Assembly (NCBI GenBank): GCA_024195585.1
Contig: SWBL01000193.1
Span: forward strand, 31,304 to 95,303
Length of the DNA: 64,000 nt
DNA from: Aureobasidium sp. EXF-3400
Taxonomy: Eukaryota > Ascomycota > Dothideomycetes > Dothideales > Saccotheciaceae
Direction of reading: 5' to 3'
The number at the start of each line of letters is the position of its first letter. The stretch's first letter is position 1. A program made the translations under genes and the position numbers. A model generated the notes under the pieces. It ran no database searches and was not told where the DNA came from. It saw nothing but the letters and a program-made list of their open reading frames with translations. This document shows, in pieces, positions 31,589-42,821 of this stretch.

Positions 31589-32170
31589 GATGAATCTCGT
31601 TGTTGTGGTGAGATGCTAGAGATGTTCGGAAAGAGTCCAGTCTGGAGGTAAGCAGCAGCGTGAAGAAAGTGAAGACCAGAGCAATCTAGATGGGTAGCAA
31701 GCAGGAACACAAAGAATCTGAAGATATATATCTGGAGTCGAGTCACAAAAAAATGGTAATATGCGACTCGAAGCCCAAGCCCAAGCCCGAAAGTGAAATC
31801 GCAAACCCAAACTCGAACACCCCACGTTTGCACCACATCTGCGGGGATAACACAATCTTGGCATCACTGACATCACCTGAACTCACCTTCCGACAGAAGA
31901 TCCTATCTGACAAGTTAATGAGTCAGGATGGTTGCGGAGTCCGGTCTATGCATTCGTTGTCACAATGTCCAGACACTCAATGGTAGGCATACGAGAGACA
32001 ACATGGTCAACGATATAAACTCAGTTTCATGCTCCCTCCGGCCTCGGCCGGTAAGATCAACCTGATGCCGATACTCCACTTCGTTGTGCCGTTGCTTCAT
32101 ATATCGAGGTCTCCTTCCACACCGTGATCAAGTCATATCTGTGCGTCACCCTGCTTGAAGGAAGTACAAA
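31589..32170. other. Divergent intergenic region
   Basis: This is the shared upstream region of the disordered-protein gene and the fused ligase gene. No feature is recognised. Confidence 0.45.
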
Positions 32171-34347
32171 ATGCCTGTGCCTCGTTTCACTTCGAGTCTC
32201 CTGCGATCACCAAGAGCGAGATGCTTCTCGACTTCGACACCAAGGCCATCATATGACGACACAGTCCAAAACCTGAAGATTGGTAAACATACCAGAGTTC
32301 TATATCAAGGGTTCACTGGAAGAGTTGCGACACAGAATGCCAAGGAGTCTCTCGAGTATGGCACCAACATTGTTGGTGGTGTAAAACCTGGAGGCAGTGG
32401 AGAACATCTGGGCTTGCCGGTTCTCCCGACTGTCAGAGAGGCAAAGGAGCAGTTGAAACCGGATGCCACTGCTATCTATGTGGCTGCTCCTCATGCAGGA
32501 AAAGCTATTGAAGAAGCCATCGAGGCAGAGATTCCTCTGATTGTTGCTGTAGCCGAACATATCCCTCTTCATGATATCTTACGAGTACGAAGCAGAGAAA
32601 ACGACGAGGAATAACGCATGCTGATATATGACAGATTATCTCAATGTTGAAGACACAATCCAAAAGTAGATTGGTCGGCGCCAATGCTCCAGGTATCATA
32701 TCAGCAATCGGCCATTGCAGAATAGGCTTCCAACCACTACCAACATTCTCCCCTGGTCATGTCGGAATAGTAGCCAAGTCTGGCACTCTGAGCTACGAAA
32801 CAGTTGCCTCAATAACTCGTGCTGGGCTCGGCCAGAGTCTGTGTATCGGCATGGGCGGTGATGTCGTAGCAGGCACAAATTTCGTGGATGCCCTACGCGT
32901 CTTCGAGACTGACCCTGATACGGAAGCCATAGTTCTTGTAGGAGAAGTCGGAGGAACTGCTGAGCTGGAGGCCGCAGACTGGATTAAAGACTACTACCGC
33001 CGTGAAAAGAATCCGAAGTAAGTTCATAAGTGTTGTCCGAGAACCATCATGCTAACGAAATGTCCAAGACCTATAGCTGCCGTTGTTGGAGGCAGAACAG
33101 CCCCCGCTGGTCGAGTAATGGGTCATGCTGGTGCTTGGGCTGGTGTTGGCGAGCCTACCGCTGAGGAGAAGTACAAGATCTTGCAAGATGCAGGAGTCAC
33201 CATGGTCGACCACCCCGAGAAGTTCGGCAACGTCATGAAAGGCTTGTTGAAGCAAGCTGGAAAGGACGTGAGCAAAATCCAACAATCCGCTGCTGCTAAC
33301 CAACGGAGAGGTATGCACACCATGAGGCAAGTGCGACCAAGAATTACCTCGCAAGCTTCGAGGTTCGGCACAAGTCAACAGCGGAATTTGCATCTTCGCA
33401 ATCAGAAAGCGGTAGACCACCTGAGCAATTCATTAGAAGGCTTCAACATCTCGGAGGAAACACCAAACAATGCAGACAGCGTGTACTTGAGCATCTCGGT
33501 CGACCGCTCTAGCCGCTCACCTTGCATCGTCGCCTCTCCATCTGCAAACCCTCGCAAACTCCACCATCGTCTACGCCGCTTCCCCTTCTCCTACGTCGAG
33601 GGTCCGGATCAAGAAACCATTCTCGCAGCCATTCAGCATCTTCAACTCGACGCCGCACCTCCCGCCGCTCACGCACAAACCGCAAAACTCATCTCCAAAC
33701 TCGCAGACCTGCATCGCGAGCAAGAAGCCGTGAGCCTAGCCGTCAACCTCTCAATCTCCACCTCAGGCACTCTAAACCTCTCCCAACCTCAACTCTTCTA
33801 CGACGACGCAGCCTTCAAATCCAACAAGAGACACCCTAAAATCCACGCCCTGCGCGACGTATCCGCAGAACCCGCCGTCGAAGTCGAAGCCGAGAAATCC
33901 GGCATTGTGTTCTTGAAACTGCACCCAGACGACCATGCAGCAAACATCGGTACTTTGGTCAATGGAGCAGGTCTAGCCATGAACACAGTCGATGCCCTCG
34001 CTCTACCACCCCACAACGGCAAATGCGCAAACTTCCTCGATACCGGCGGCAAAGCGACTTCGGAAACCGTAAAGACGTCTTTTGAACTCATCCTCAGGGA
34101 TCCCCGTGTCAAAGTCATTTTTGTGAATATCTTTGGCGGGTTGACGGATTGTGGCATGATTGCTGATGGAGTGATCATGGCGTTTGAGCAAGTGGATATG
34201 CAGGGTAAACCCGTGGTTGTGAGGTTAAGAGGAACTAATGAGGAGGTGGGCCAGAAGAAGATTGCAGAGAGTGGGTTACCGCTTGAAGCTTTTGATGGGT
34301 TCCATGAGGCTGCGCAGAGAGTTGTTGAGCTGGCCGGAAAGTCATGA
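32171..34347 (+). CDS. Single-chain succinyl-CoA-ligase-like alpha/beta fusion
   Basis: Three exons (32171-32584, 32635-33017, 33069-34347) with 50- and 51-bp introns encode 691 residues. Residues 1-30 look like a mitochondrial presequence (SSLLRSPRARCFSTS). Residues 40-330 are a complete alpha subunit: VLYQGFTGRVATQNA, VGGVKPGGSG, AIYVAAPHAGKAI, LVGANAPGIIS, GIVAKSGTLSYE and GRVMGHAGAWAG with the phosphorylated histidine (His285). An Arg/Gln-rich linker follows. From about 400 the rest is beta-like, but it begins in the middle of the ATP-grasp domain (VYLSISVDRSSRSP) and runs through VNGAGLAMNTVD, CANFLDTGGKA and IFVNIFGGLTDCGMIADG. The first half of ATP-grasp is missing, so nucleotide use is uncertain. 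Exon 3 uses an AAG acceptor. Confidence 0.9.
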
Positions 34348-35007
34348 GATGGATGTAGCTACACGTGTATGATTTCTTGAAGATACTTCGCTTGATAAAC
34401 ATGTTCACTAGCAAAACAAGTAGTGCGTGATGTACGACAAGAGGAACCCACTCAACGTCTACGACCCTACATCAGTGATGATGCTTGAGGTGAATGAGGA
34501 GAAGCAGATGAAGGACAGACACAGGATACGTTGAGTCAAGGATTTTTCATGTATTCTTCTTGTCCAAAGGTTTCGAGTGCTTCATCAAGCCACCCAAGAT
34601 AGTACAGAAAACTAAACGATTGCGAAGCTTTTGTGCAAAGCATGAAAAGGGAACCCCCAACGAAGACGCCATGCTATGTGCGGAATTGTCCAAATGCATT
34701 TTACACTGGCTAGAAATGCACCTGGAATGGCAGATTCTCTTTTTTTCCGGAACTCCGTGCAAGATGGTGACAACCCAAAAAGACAAGACAAAAAGGAAAA
34801 ACGAGATAATGGAAAAAGGAAGACAACGAGTGAGTCAAAAGAAACAGGTCGTAAGTTTCAGCACTGCTGATTGGTCGTGATAGGTTTCGCTCCTGGGGTA
34901 ACGCCGTAATGTGTGATGGACATGCAAGCTTCAATCTTGCAAAACGTGGGTATAAACACGAATGTAAAGTCGAAAGATCGATGAAGATAAAAAAAAAAAG
35001 CCGTCAC
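34348..35007. other. Convergent intergenic region
   Basis: No gene is recognised. A run of A residues occurs near 34990, close to the end of the minus-strand gene. Confidence 0.45.
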
Positions 35008-36330
35008 TTAGAAGTCCACGCTCCAGCGAGTAGTTACGTCTCGGCGCACTCTCTCGGCAGCCCACTGGTTGAAAGTACCGGCGTCTTTGCTATCATACCA
35101 AGAATCGAAGCCTGCCTTGCCACTACCGAGCAACATCATCTCTTCATATTGATCGGCTGTAGGCAGTTCGATACGAGCCTCGAAAGAAGGAGCCTTACTC
35201 AGCTTCTGAGCATTGAGCAGCGAGTTGGCCGGCACAAGTTCTTGCAGGACGTTCAGGGAACTATCCTGACGCTTTATGTCATTCGGCCGCGGTTTGCGGT
35301 CTTCGGCCGAGGAATTGCGTTTGCGACTTCGACTTCTACTGCGAGAACGCTCAGAGGACCTGGCCGACGCGACAGGAGATAGAGGTTGTGGAGGTAGAAG
35401 ATGGTTGTTTGGTGAATTGTTCGGTCGTGCGTCTGTCACAGGGGGCCCCACAGGTAGGAGAGTGCGAGGATTGGTCGGGTCTTCTTGTATATTGATAGGC
35501 GGCGGCCTGCGTCGTCGTGGCGTCTTCAAGTCGTCTGTTGATGATGATGGGTTCAGGCTGTCCACAGAAGGTGATAGGCCGTTTCGTAATTTTTCATCAA
35601 CGATGCGTTGGCTGACTTGTCGCGAGAGATTCTCATTTGTGGCACGCCGTGTGCTGGGTCTGCTAGCGCCGCTATCGCTCCTTGCAAGGGTAGTCCTTGA
35701 CCCACCTCTAGCAGTACGAGCAGGAGGCGGAGGTTGCAGCATCCACATGACATCGGCGCTGGTGTCCATACGGGTGACGATCGGGGGATGTAGTTCGTTG
35801 ATGGGAGGGTTCGAAGCGGAATAATAACTGGTCGCAGCTGATCGATTCGTGGTAGCGGTACGGGCAGTAAGTGGACGGCTGACAGTACTAGCAGCGTTGG
35901 TCGAGGGTCGACGGCTGTTTCTATAGGGATAGTTGGACCCCCAGTAGTTGTCATCCTCGTCATCGTCTCGTGGCCAATTGCGCAGATTCCATGTGCTGTC
36001 GTTGCTCTCGTTCTGGGTCAGACCAAGATTGACACTGCTTGCGACGTTGCTAGCGTTCTCGTCACTTGTCCGTACACGACCCTTTTTTTGACCTCGACGC
36101 TTTCCAGGCGCTGGTGTGGGACCAAGGTCGATCTCGGTCTGCCAGTGAACGTTTGTCGCAAAGGGGCTGGGATGGCGATAGAGGCCCGGTTGTTCCATCT
36201 CGAGAGCATGTTTGGCGACGCGATCACGGTCGGCTTCCTTTCTTCTCTTCTTGCGGTATGAGTAGCCGGTACAAGGGGCACACGATAGGTAGTAGAATAT
36301 GGCAGATTGGATGCCACGATGGAGGGCCAT
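35008..36330 (-). CDS. Conserved ascomycete protein of unknown function
   Basis: This is an intronless gene of 440 residues. Two ends look structured and the middle is disordered. The N-terminus is IFYYLSCAPCTGYSYRKKRRKEA, given here as a hydrophobic start, a CAPC pair and a basic stretch. It continues HALEMEQPGLYRHPSPFATN and VHWQTEIDLGPTP, and the segment DVMWMLQPPPPA lies near residue 195. These blocks read like a conserved fungal family, but I cannot name it. The middle has many Ser/Arg-rich stretches (SSERSRSRSRSRKRNSS) and the C-terminus ends GSGKAGFDSWYDS and WAAERVRRDVTTRWSVDF. The short hydrophobic start with paired Cys might be a membrane anchor or an acylation site. Confidence 0.75.
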   Translation of the reverse strand: MALHRGIQSAIFYYLSCAPCTGYSYRKKRRKEADRDRVAKHALEMEQPGLYRHPSPFATNVHWQTEIDLGPTPAPGKRRGQKKGRVRTSDENASNVASSVNLGLTQNESNDSTWNLRNWPRDDDEDDNYWGSNYPYRNSRRPSTNAASTVSRPLTARTATTNRSAATSYYSASNPPINELHPPIVTRMDTSADVMWMLQPPPPARTARGGSRTTLARSDSGASRPSTRRATNENLSRQVSQRIVDEKLRNGLSPSVDSLNPSSSTDDLKTPRRRRPPPINIQEDPTNPRTLLPVGPPVTDARPNNSPNNHLLPPQPLSPVASARSSERSRSRSRSRKRNSSAEDRKPRPNDIKRQDSSLNVLQELVPANSLLNAQKLSKAPSFEARIELPTADQYEEMMLLGSGKAGFDSWYDSKDAGTFNQWAAERVRRDVTTRWSVDF

Positions 36331-38139
36331 GCTTTGTTGAATGTGAGCGTGGATCTACGAGGAAAGAGTCGTTGTCAAGAAATGCATTGTTCTCCAGCAG
36401 CCAGTGCCGTGCGGGATTGTGAGCGGGTAGAATGGGCGATATGGATGGTCAAGGCTGTTAGGGGTGGAATGGCGTGGTCTACAGATGACGTCTGCTAGTG
36501 TTGAAAATGCTCTGCACTCGTCTGCCGTGCCGGGACAGTGTCGAGACGATCAGCGCAGTCCAGTGGCTTCGTGGTTTGATGAGAGTGAGACGAGGAGCGA
36601 CCTCTCGTATCAAAGGGCGACGTCGAGAGTGGACGCGCTCTATTCTGGGATCCGGGAATGAGGCCAAGCTAGCCAAGTCGATATGCTCCAGACTCGTTTC
36701 CACGCTCCGATGTGGCTCGCGGCAACAAACGTTGGCGAAATGCGGAGGTCAACTGCGCGAAATTCGTTTCGTGGCTGAAGACAAATAGCCGCAAGGATGG
36801 CAAGGAGGTCTTACAAAAGAAAGATGATGGCGCTACGATAAAGGGGTGTTGTAGGAAGCGTGGCAGCAAGGAGAATCCAACATGCAACACAGCCCTGTCT
36901 CGAGACAAGCATCAAGCAAACAACCCAAAGACGTAAATGGCAACTGCGGATGCTCATCCAACTTCGTCCGAACCATCATGCCCCGCCCATCATCCTTGTC
37001 GGCCCGCGCGTATTCTCGATACTCGCTCCGTGAATAATGCCGTTCAAAGGGAATTGCTTGCCTCTCTTCTGCCTGCAGATAGAGTGCTTCCACCAACATT
37101 CCGTCCACTGTCATTTCCTTCCATATGACATAGATCCTGTACAGCCAAACTTACTCTTGCAACAGTCTTGCATCTCATGCCTAACACCCTCGCACATCGC
37201 GCGACGCCTTCAGCTCCCCTGTCCGAAAGGGCGGGCACGTTTCCTGTCGCCAGCCCCTCTCGCCCTTGGCGGGCTCCACAACCCAGGACTTTCTGTCTCG
37301 GCCTTTGGTTGATCCGTCAGAGAGCATCTTGTTTGTCCGCCGATGCATCTGGAAATTATGTCGTTTCAGCTCGTCAGAGTTCATGCTGACAAGCTGAGAA
37401 ACTGATCCAGGGCAATTTTGATCGACAAAATCATGCACGTCACCAGGAGCCTGTCAGGTTTCAGACTCGTGTTTGATCCTCCTATTTCTCTGACCTGACT
37501 AGTATCAGTTGTTGACGGTATACAGTGAGCAAGTGCGAGTAGTTACTGCTGCACGAGACCAGCTCACAAACTGTTGACGGAGCTCTGTATGCAGCGACCT
37601 GTGTTTGGGCTCGTCGTATGGTTGAGTGCGCACACGACGCTATCGAAACCCACAGAACTCGTTCCTGCGCATGTTACCCACAGCCAGCCGTCTTTTCGCC
37701 TATCGCAATGTGGGGTTTTGACGGGATCCTGAAAACATCATGTTGAGAGATGTCAACAAGGAGGACCACAAGCATCTTGACATGACTGGGATCTGTGATT
37801 TGGATAGTCCAGAGACACAAATTTGCGAGGGTTGACTTTTAGAGTAGCCTGTGTTCATATATATACCATAGTGCGATGTGAGATTGAAGTGCTTCGAAGT
37901 ATTGATCGACCTCTCTATTGGACGTCATTGCTCAGTCGAACAATCACTAGACACTCACCTGTAGAATCCGCAACCACAGCGTTTGCCGAAGAGAGGAAAT
38001 CACGAAATCAATCAAGCATCTAGGCAACAAAGGCAATCGCGTGTGAAGTCTAAACGCGCCTCAAGTGACATCGCCACGACGATCTGCGATATTTCATCGA
38101 CCATCCACAACGCAGAACATCTACTATCAACAAATCAGA
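36331..38139. other. Divergent intergenic region, 1.8 kb
   Basis: No gene could be supported. A minus-strand open frame at 36833-37114 contains RHYSRSEYREYARADKDDG and is mildly coding-like, but has no recognisable partner exons. The rest is unsupported short frames. Confidence 0.35.
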
Positions 38140-38912
38140 ATGGCGCATTCACAATATGAAAAGGACTACCAGCACGCCAAAACCGCTATAGATTCTGGAA
38201 ACAGCAACGACGGTCTTGCTGCCTGCGAAACTCTACTCACAGACCCCGAACTACCTCGCTACTATCGCATCAAGACCCTTATTCTTCTAGCTTCAGCGAA
38301 CAAAGAATGGCGCCAGAAAGAGGTACTGACACTAACAATCTTTCTGCAAAACGATACACTTCTGATGAGTAAGTGTTAGAGCTTGCGCCTACGTGCTGAA
38401 CACGTCTGGACCGAATCTCGAAGATTGCATCCTGAAGGCCAAAACATCACAACAGATACCGTACTAGCAGAGTTGCGAGAACCACTAGATGAACTCAAGA
38501 CAGAGCAACAAAAGACCATGCCTTCAGACTATGAAGACGAACTATCTGCTGCTCTGGCCGAGACGGAAATCGAAGATCTGGCTGATATTGCCGATGGAGA
38601 GATCGAGACACTGGTATGTAACCAGTATTCGCAACTTCTCTGGCAAAACACCATGTTAATCTATCTTTATAGGCTGATGAAGAGTATGCTCGCGACCAAC
38701 GTGCTAGCGATGAGCCACTGATTAGTCACACAACATCTGCTGTTTTGGATGTGGAAACAGCCGAACAAGAGATACCACCGAATTCCTCATTCGCGCCTGC
38801 GTCTTCACTCAAGGCGTCACAGATGATTTTGGCTCATCATGTGCGTGATGGTCAAACCGCTGGCTCGAGAATGGTTCATCGTACTCGTGGTATTGGAAGA
38901 CGTGCTTCTTGA
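38140..38912 (+). CDS. Small helical protein of unknown function
   Basis: Three exons (38140-38322, 38380-38613, 38673-38912), introns 57 and 59 bp, 218 residues. I do not recognise the family. The N-terminus (YEKDYQHAKTAIDSGNSNDG, RYYRIKTLILLASANKEW) resembles a tetratricopeptide-like helical pair. The middle is acidic (SDYEDELSAALAETEIED, ADGEIETLADEEYARD). The C-terminus is ILAHHVRDGQTAGSRMV then HRTRGIGRRAS, a basic tail. All junctions are in frame with normal GT-AG ends. There is no signal peptide or membrane segment, so it is probably cytosolic or nuclear. Confidence 0.7.
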
Positions 38913-39175
38913 GCAAGAGAGGTAGTGAGCTACTTTTTATAGTGAGCTTGTCAAAGATCAAGGGTGGTCCCTAGGCCATTCGCCATTTGGACGTCAAAGG
39001 AGTTCAGGAGAAAAATGCTGTCATGTTTAACACAAAGGAAAGAAGACAAGATACCCCCCAAATTCAATTTTACCAAGAGTTTTCACGTTGAAAATTTTCA
39101 TGCGACATTGACCAAATATCTCATATCACGAAAAATCAGTGTTCGGTGATTTCAGATACAGAGTTTGCGCTTTAT

Positions 39176-40614
39176 CTACAGCTTCGAAGATCCACGGGGT
39201 CTTTCGAGCATTTTCGTCTTGTTCTGATAGTTCTTGACCAACTGCCTAATCGACAGATCAAACAAGACATCCTCGCTTCCACCGGGGATGCGGTTACCAG
39301 GTACTTCTCTCCACATTTCTGTTCATTATTAGCCATTGTACCTTCTGAGTCGTCTAGATCAATCACTTACTCTCAGCAATCTCGCCCTGTCCAGATCTGG
39401 TAAAGCCATTGCCGCCAAAGAGCAAGACGGCACATTGAGCACACTCCATCAGTACAACACCGGCTTGAGCTTTGGCGGCAGCTGTGAGGCCGCCGAGCTC
39501 GACATCGGCTTCTTTCTTCGGCAGCTTGACCATGGAGTAGACGAAACTTTCTGTCCATGCCCATTGTGCTTCGAGAGCCGCGCCGCATTTGGCGAGACGG
39601 TGGCGGACGACGGGTTGGTCCATGAGAGATTTGCCAAAGGCTTCTCTCTTGAGGCAGTATTCGAATGCTGATGGCGGATGGTTAGTCAAAGCTACTCTGG
39701 TTAACGGGAGAAGCCAATCGCGTACCTGCACTCAGAGCGACTCTGGCTTGTCTCGCGCATCCAATAGCGATAGTCAAGCGTTCGTGGTTGAAGTTGGTCA
39801 TGATGTACTTCATGCCCATTCCTTCCTCCCCAATCAGGTTCTCTGCTGACACTACTACATCGTCCAGCTCGATGTATGTGGTACCAGCACTAATCTGGCC
39901 AGAGACCTTGAGTCTCCTCATACTAACACCCTCATGGTTCTTCAAGGGCACGACCATAAGCGACAGGCCACCTGGCCCAGGTCCACCAGTCCTAACAGCC
40001 ATGCAAGAAATCTCGCTCCAGATACCGTTCGTGATCCACTTCTTGGTTCCATTAATTGTATACGTCTTGCCATCCTTGCTCTTAACAGCCGTGGTCTCGA
40101 TGTTGGCAACATCACTTCCCGCACCGGGCTCCGTGATGGCAATGCAAGCCCTCTTCTTGCCCGTCAACAGATCAGGCAAGAACCTATCCTGCAACTCTTT
40201 GCTTCCAAACTTATACAACGGCGGAACACCAAAGGCCATGCCCGTCGTCAGACTACCACCGGGACCGGCCAACCCCGACCGTAACATCTCATCCGTGTAA
40301 ATGGCGTTGTGGAAGTAATCGAACTCTTCCACTGGCAAACCCAGAATATCGTGGATACCCAAGCTCTTTAACCTGTCCACAGGAAGAGGGGCGGGCAGGC
40401 TGGGAAGTAGCATGTTGGCTTTGCAGAAGTCGTACCAGACGTGTTCGGGGACGGTTTCGGCGGTCTCCCATTCCATGGCGTGAGAGGTCAGATGTTTGGT
40501 TATGAAGGCGCGGCATTTCTTCTGCCATTCGAGGTGCGATGCGGTGTAGTAGGGTGACGGCAGGCCGGAGAGGTAGGGCGGTTCTGAGAAAGGGATGGGT
40601 GTCGTTTGAGCCAT
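39176..40614 (-). CDS. Peroxisomal acyl-CoA dehydrogenase
   Basis: Three exons (39726-40614, 39371-39667, 39176-39318), introns 58 and 52 bp, 442 residues. Acyl-CoA dehydrogenase landmarks are in order: GPGGSLTTGMAFGVPPL, CIAITEPGAGSDVANI, YTINGTKKWITNG, GMKYIMTNFNHERL, AFEYCLKREAFGKSL, LLFGGNGFTRSGQG and REVPGNRIPGGSEDV. The enzyme oxidises acyl-CoA to enoyl-CoA with FAD. The last exon ends SSKL, a textbook PTS1 peroxisomal signal, so fatty-acid or branched-acid oxidation in peroxisomes is inferred. This exon is short and separated, so a model that stops at the end of exon 2 would lose both the C-terminal helix and the signal. It converges with the 38140-38912 gene. Confidence 0.93.
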
Positions 40615-41030
40615 GCTTGGAATTGTTTGTGGACCAAGGCCAGCTGCGATGAGAGAGGTCTATTATAAGACGGCTGGAAGGAAGCTGCTCAGGAACTCCA
40701 GAAACTCCGGCAACTCTGTATGGAAGGGGATAGGTATGTTGGCATGTGACAATTGGATGATGATCTGGGGTCGCTTGCGGGGTGCCGAGGTTCTTCGACT
40801 TCGTCAAGTGACCCTGCCATCAAGGTGTATGCTTCTTCAAACTTCATATTACCGTCTTTTCTCCAACGACACGATCAATACAAGTCAATGTGATACTACG
40901 AAATCTATAGCACATGTATCCTGTCAGTAAACAATAATGTGTCGAATAGAGAAAGAACTCGTGTATACCTCTGCTATAATGGTCTTCTTTCGTCACCAAC
41001 AAGATCCGTTGCATCTACTTGTGACAGAAG
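40615..41030. other. Intergenic region
   Basis: This is the upstream region of the acyl-CoA dehydrogenase gene and the 3' region of the coiled-coil gene. No feature is recognised. Confidence 0.45.
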
Positions 41031-41876
41031 CTAACAGCCATCGGAGGCTTCATCGACATCGCTGCTTGATCCCATGGCCTCCGAAGGTTTATCTGTTTGA
41101 GCTTGATTGTGCTGCCTTCTGAGTTTGTAGCTGTCAACCAGTTTATGGCAGTCAATCAACAACCTTACGATACCATGGAACTCTTGTTCTATGGCAGTAT
41201 GGTTATCGTCATTCGTGAATGCAGCTTCATCAGTTCTGCATTTTAGTTCATCTCTGGCGAGCCGTAGCTCGGTGTACACCTCTTGTATATGCAGTCCGAC
41301 GAGTTGACGTCGATGCTCACTGGCCGCTGGACTTTCCCTGGAGGAGGTTGATACGGGAATCCCTGTCCTCGACCAGCTTCTGGGTTTCTTCCAGTTGTTC
41401 TTCCAGTGAGGTTATGTTCTTGGTCTTTTGCCTCAGATCTTGCTTGAGGACTCTGACTTCTTGCTCCAAGGATGCCATGACCGACTCTGTGTATCGTTTT
41501 CCTGAACGCACTTGGTTGATTGCCTGGCGCAGCTCCCGCTCTCGGTCTCTTACTATAAGCAGCAGTTCATCGTGTTTGGGTTCAAAACTTGTGTCTGTGG
41601 CCTTGGGCCTCGATGCCGTTTTGTCGCTATAGTCGGTTCTCTTTGAAGAGAGCTTGTCTTCGAGGTCGCGGATGGTTGTGTCTCTGGACCGCAATTCCTG
41701 TACTAGTCGGACAACTTCGTTGCTCTGTGAGTTTGGTGTAGCCGAAGAACGGTCTCTCGTGAGTGCAGTGTTGTCAAAGACTTCTGCGTATGTGGGAGGG
41801 AGGTCTGTGGATCATTCTGAAGGGAAGACAACGTAGTCCGCTGATTTTGTCTTGGTTTACTGTGATGATGACCCAT
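41031..41876 (-). CDS. Coiled-coil protein of unknown function
   Basis: The preferred model has three exons (41861-41876, 41321-41804, 41031-41253) and 240 residues. Intron 1 (56 bp, GTAAAC...CCACAG) joins MGHHHN to LPPTYAEVFDNTALT and avoids a stop just upstream. Intron 2 (67 bp) uses the strong donor GTGAGC and CGCCAG acceptor. Residues 35-170 are a nearly continuous coiled coil: NEVVRLVQELRSRDTTIRDL, RERELRQAINQVRSGKRY, SLEQEVRVLKQDLRQKTK and SLEEQLEETQKLVEDRD. The C-terminus carries IEQEFHGIVRLLIDCHKLVD and an acidic SSSDVDEASD tail. An unspliced alternative with a one-base shift would add HRRQLVGLHIQEVYTELRL, which is also helix-like, so the second junction is not certain. Confidence 0.6.
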
Positions 41877-42099
41877 TGTGTTTGATGTCGGGAATTCGAG
41901 TTCTCAGAAGTGGCAAGCAGCAAGCTAAGTTGGAAGGTGCGATACTCGACACAAGACGAACACTCTTTTATCATTTCTTGGCCACAACTCATCTTGCGGG
42001 CTTTACGTGTTTTTCCACGTGGTCGCTAACGATCCTCAGCCTATGAAAGACAAATATCGAGTCATAGACACAAGACGAGACAGAGGAAGACGGAAAGCT

Positions 42100-42592
42100 T
42101 CATTTTGTTACATGGACTGGATCACACAAAGCGCAAGAGCCGCCAAATTCCAACCAAAAGCTTCCACCAAGAGTTGCAACTGTATCAGGTTCATATCGCG
42201 TCAGGATTTTCCCCTCGGGTTGGTCATCCGCAAACTCGAGAGAAATAGGGATTTCAAGGTCCTCTTTGTTTTCCCTTGATTTTACGTCCACCCCAGCAGC
42301 CGTAATCCTTTCCGTTTCTTGAATGAAAGATGCATCTTCAAGTGCGCCATACAAGGCTTTGACATCTCTATCTTGTAGAGCAACGAAAAGATAGAGTGCA
42401 GATCCGAGATCGTCGGCCGCGGGTGTCATCTTGCGCATTGCGGGTTCGAAAGAAAGGTGTGCGTCTGGGTGGAGTTCAAAGATGCCCTCTGGTTATGTGC
42501 CTAGATTGACGGATGGCTTTTCGTGTTTTTCGTCTTGGTATGCCGATGTTTTCTTGTACGATGGCGGGCGTGTGAAGGAGCAGAATTGACAT
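42100..42592 (-). CDS. Small protein of unknown function
   Basis: Two exons (42560-42592 and 42100-42486) with a 73-bp intron encode 139 residues. The start MSILLLHTPAI joins to GIFELHPDAHLSFEPAMRKM. The acceptor ends in GAG, which is unusual, so the junction could be a few bases different. The body (DDLGSALYLFVALQDRDVKALYGALEDASFIQ, quoted in parts as SALYLFVALQDRDVKALYG) is helical, and ISLEFADDQPEGKILTRYEP follows. No recognised domain, signal peptide or membrane segment. It ends CALCDPVHVTK. Confidence 0.5.
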
Positions 42593-42821
42593 TGTGGTCG
42601 ATTTCTGTGTGCTGATTTGCTTAGGCGATGATCCATTGTATGTGCTCAGTGAAGTGATGAGGGAAAAGTTGGAAGGCGCATTTGGCACCAGGGCAGCAGG
42701 ATCGTGCAGACCATATCAGCTTGCTTGCATGTACGTGTCAAGGGTTTCTAATTTCTCATCATGAGTTCATTATCCACGAGTCGCCAAACCTTAAGCATAT
42801 ACGTACTTTACCATCTGCAGG

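Noticed and set aside
31048..31836. 262-codon minus-strand frame overlapping the disordered protein
   Set aside because: It is a shifted frame of the same region; the chosen frame has repeated motifs and a structured C-terminus.
35276..35824. 182-codon plus-strand open frame opposite the 35008-36330 gene
   Set aside because: Its Arg/Leu-rich translation mirrors the Ser/Arg-rich sense gene and has no recognisable content.
36833..37114. Minus-strand open frame with a coding-like middle
   Set aside because: There is no recognisable motif, no supported splice partner and no clear start; it is kept only as a remark in the intergenic entry.
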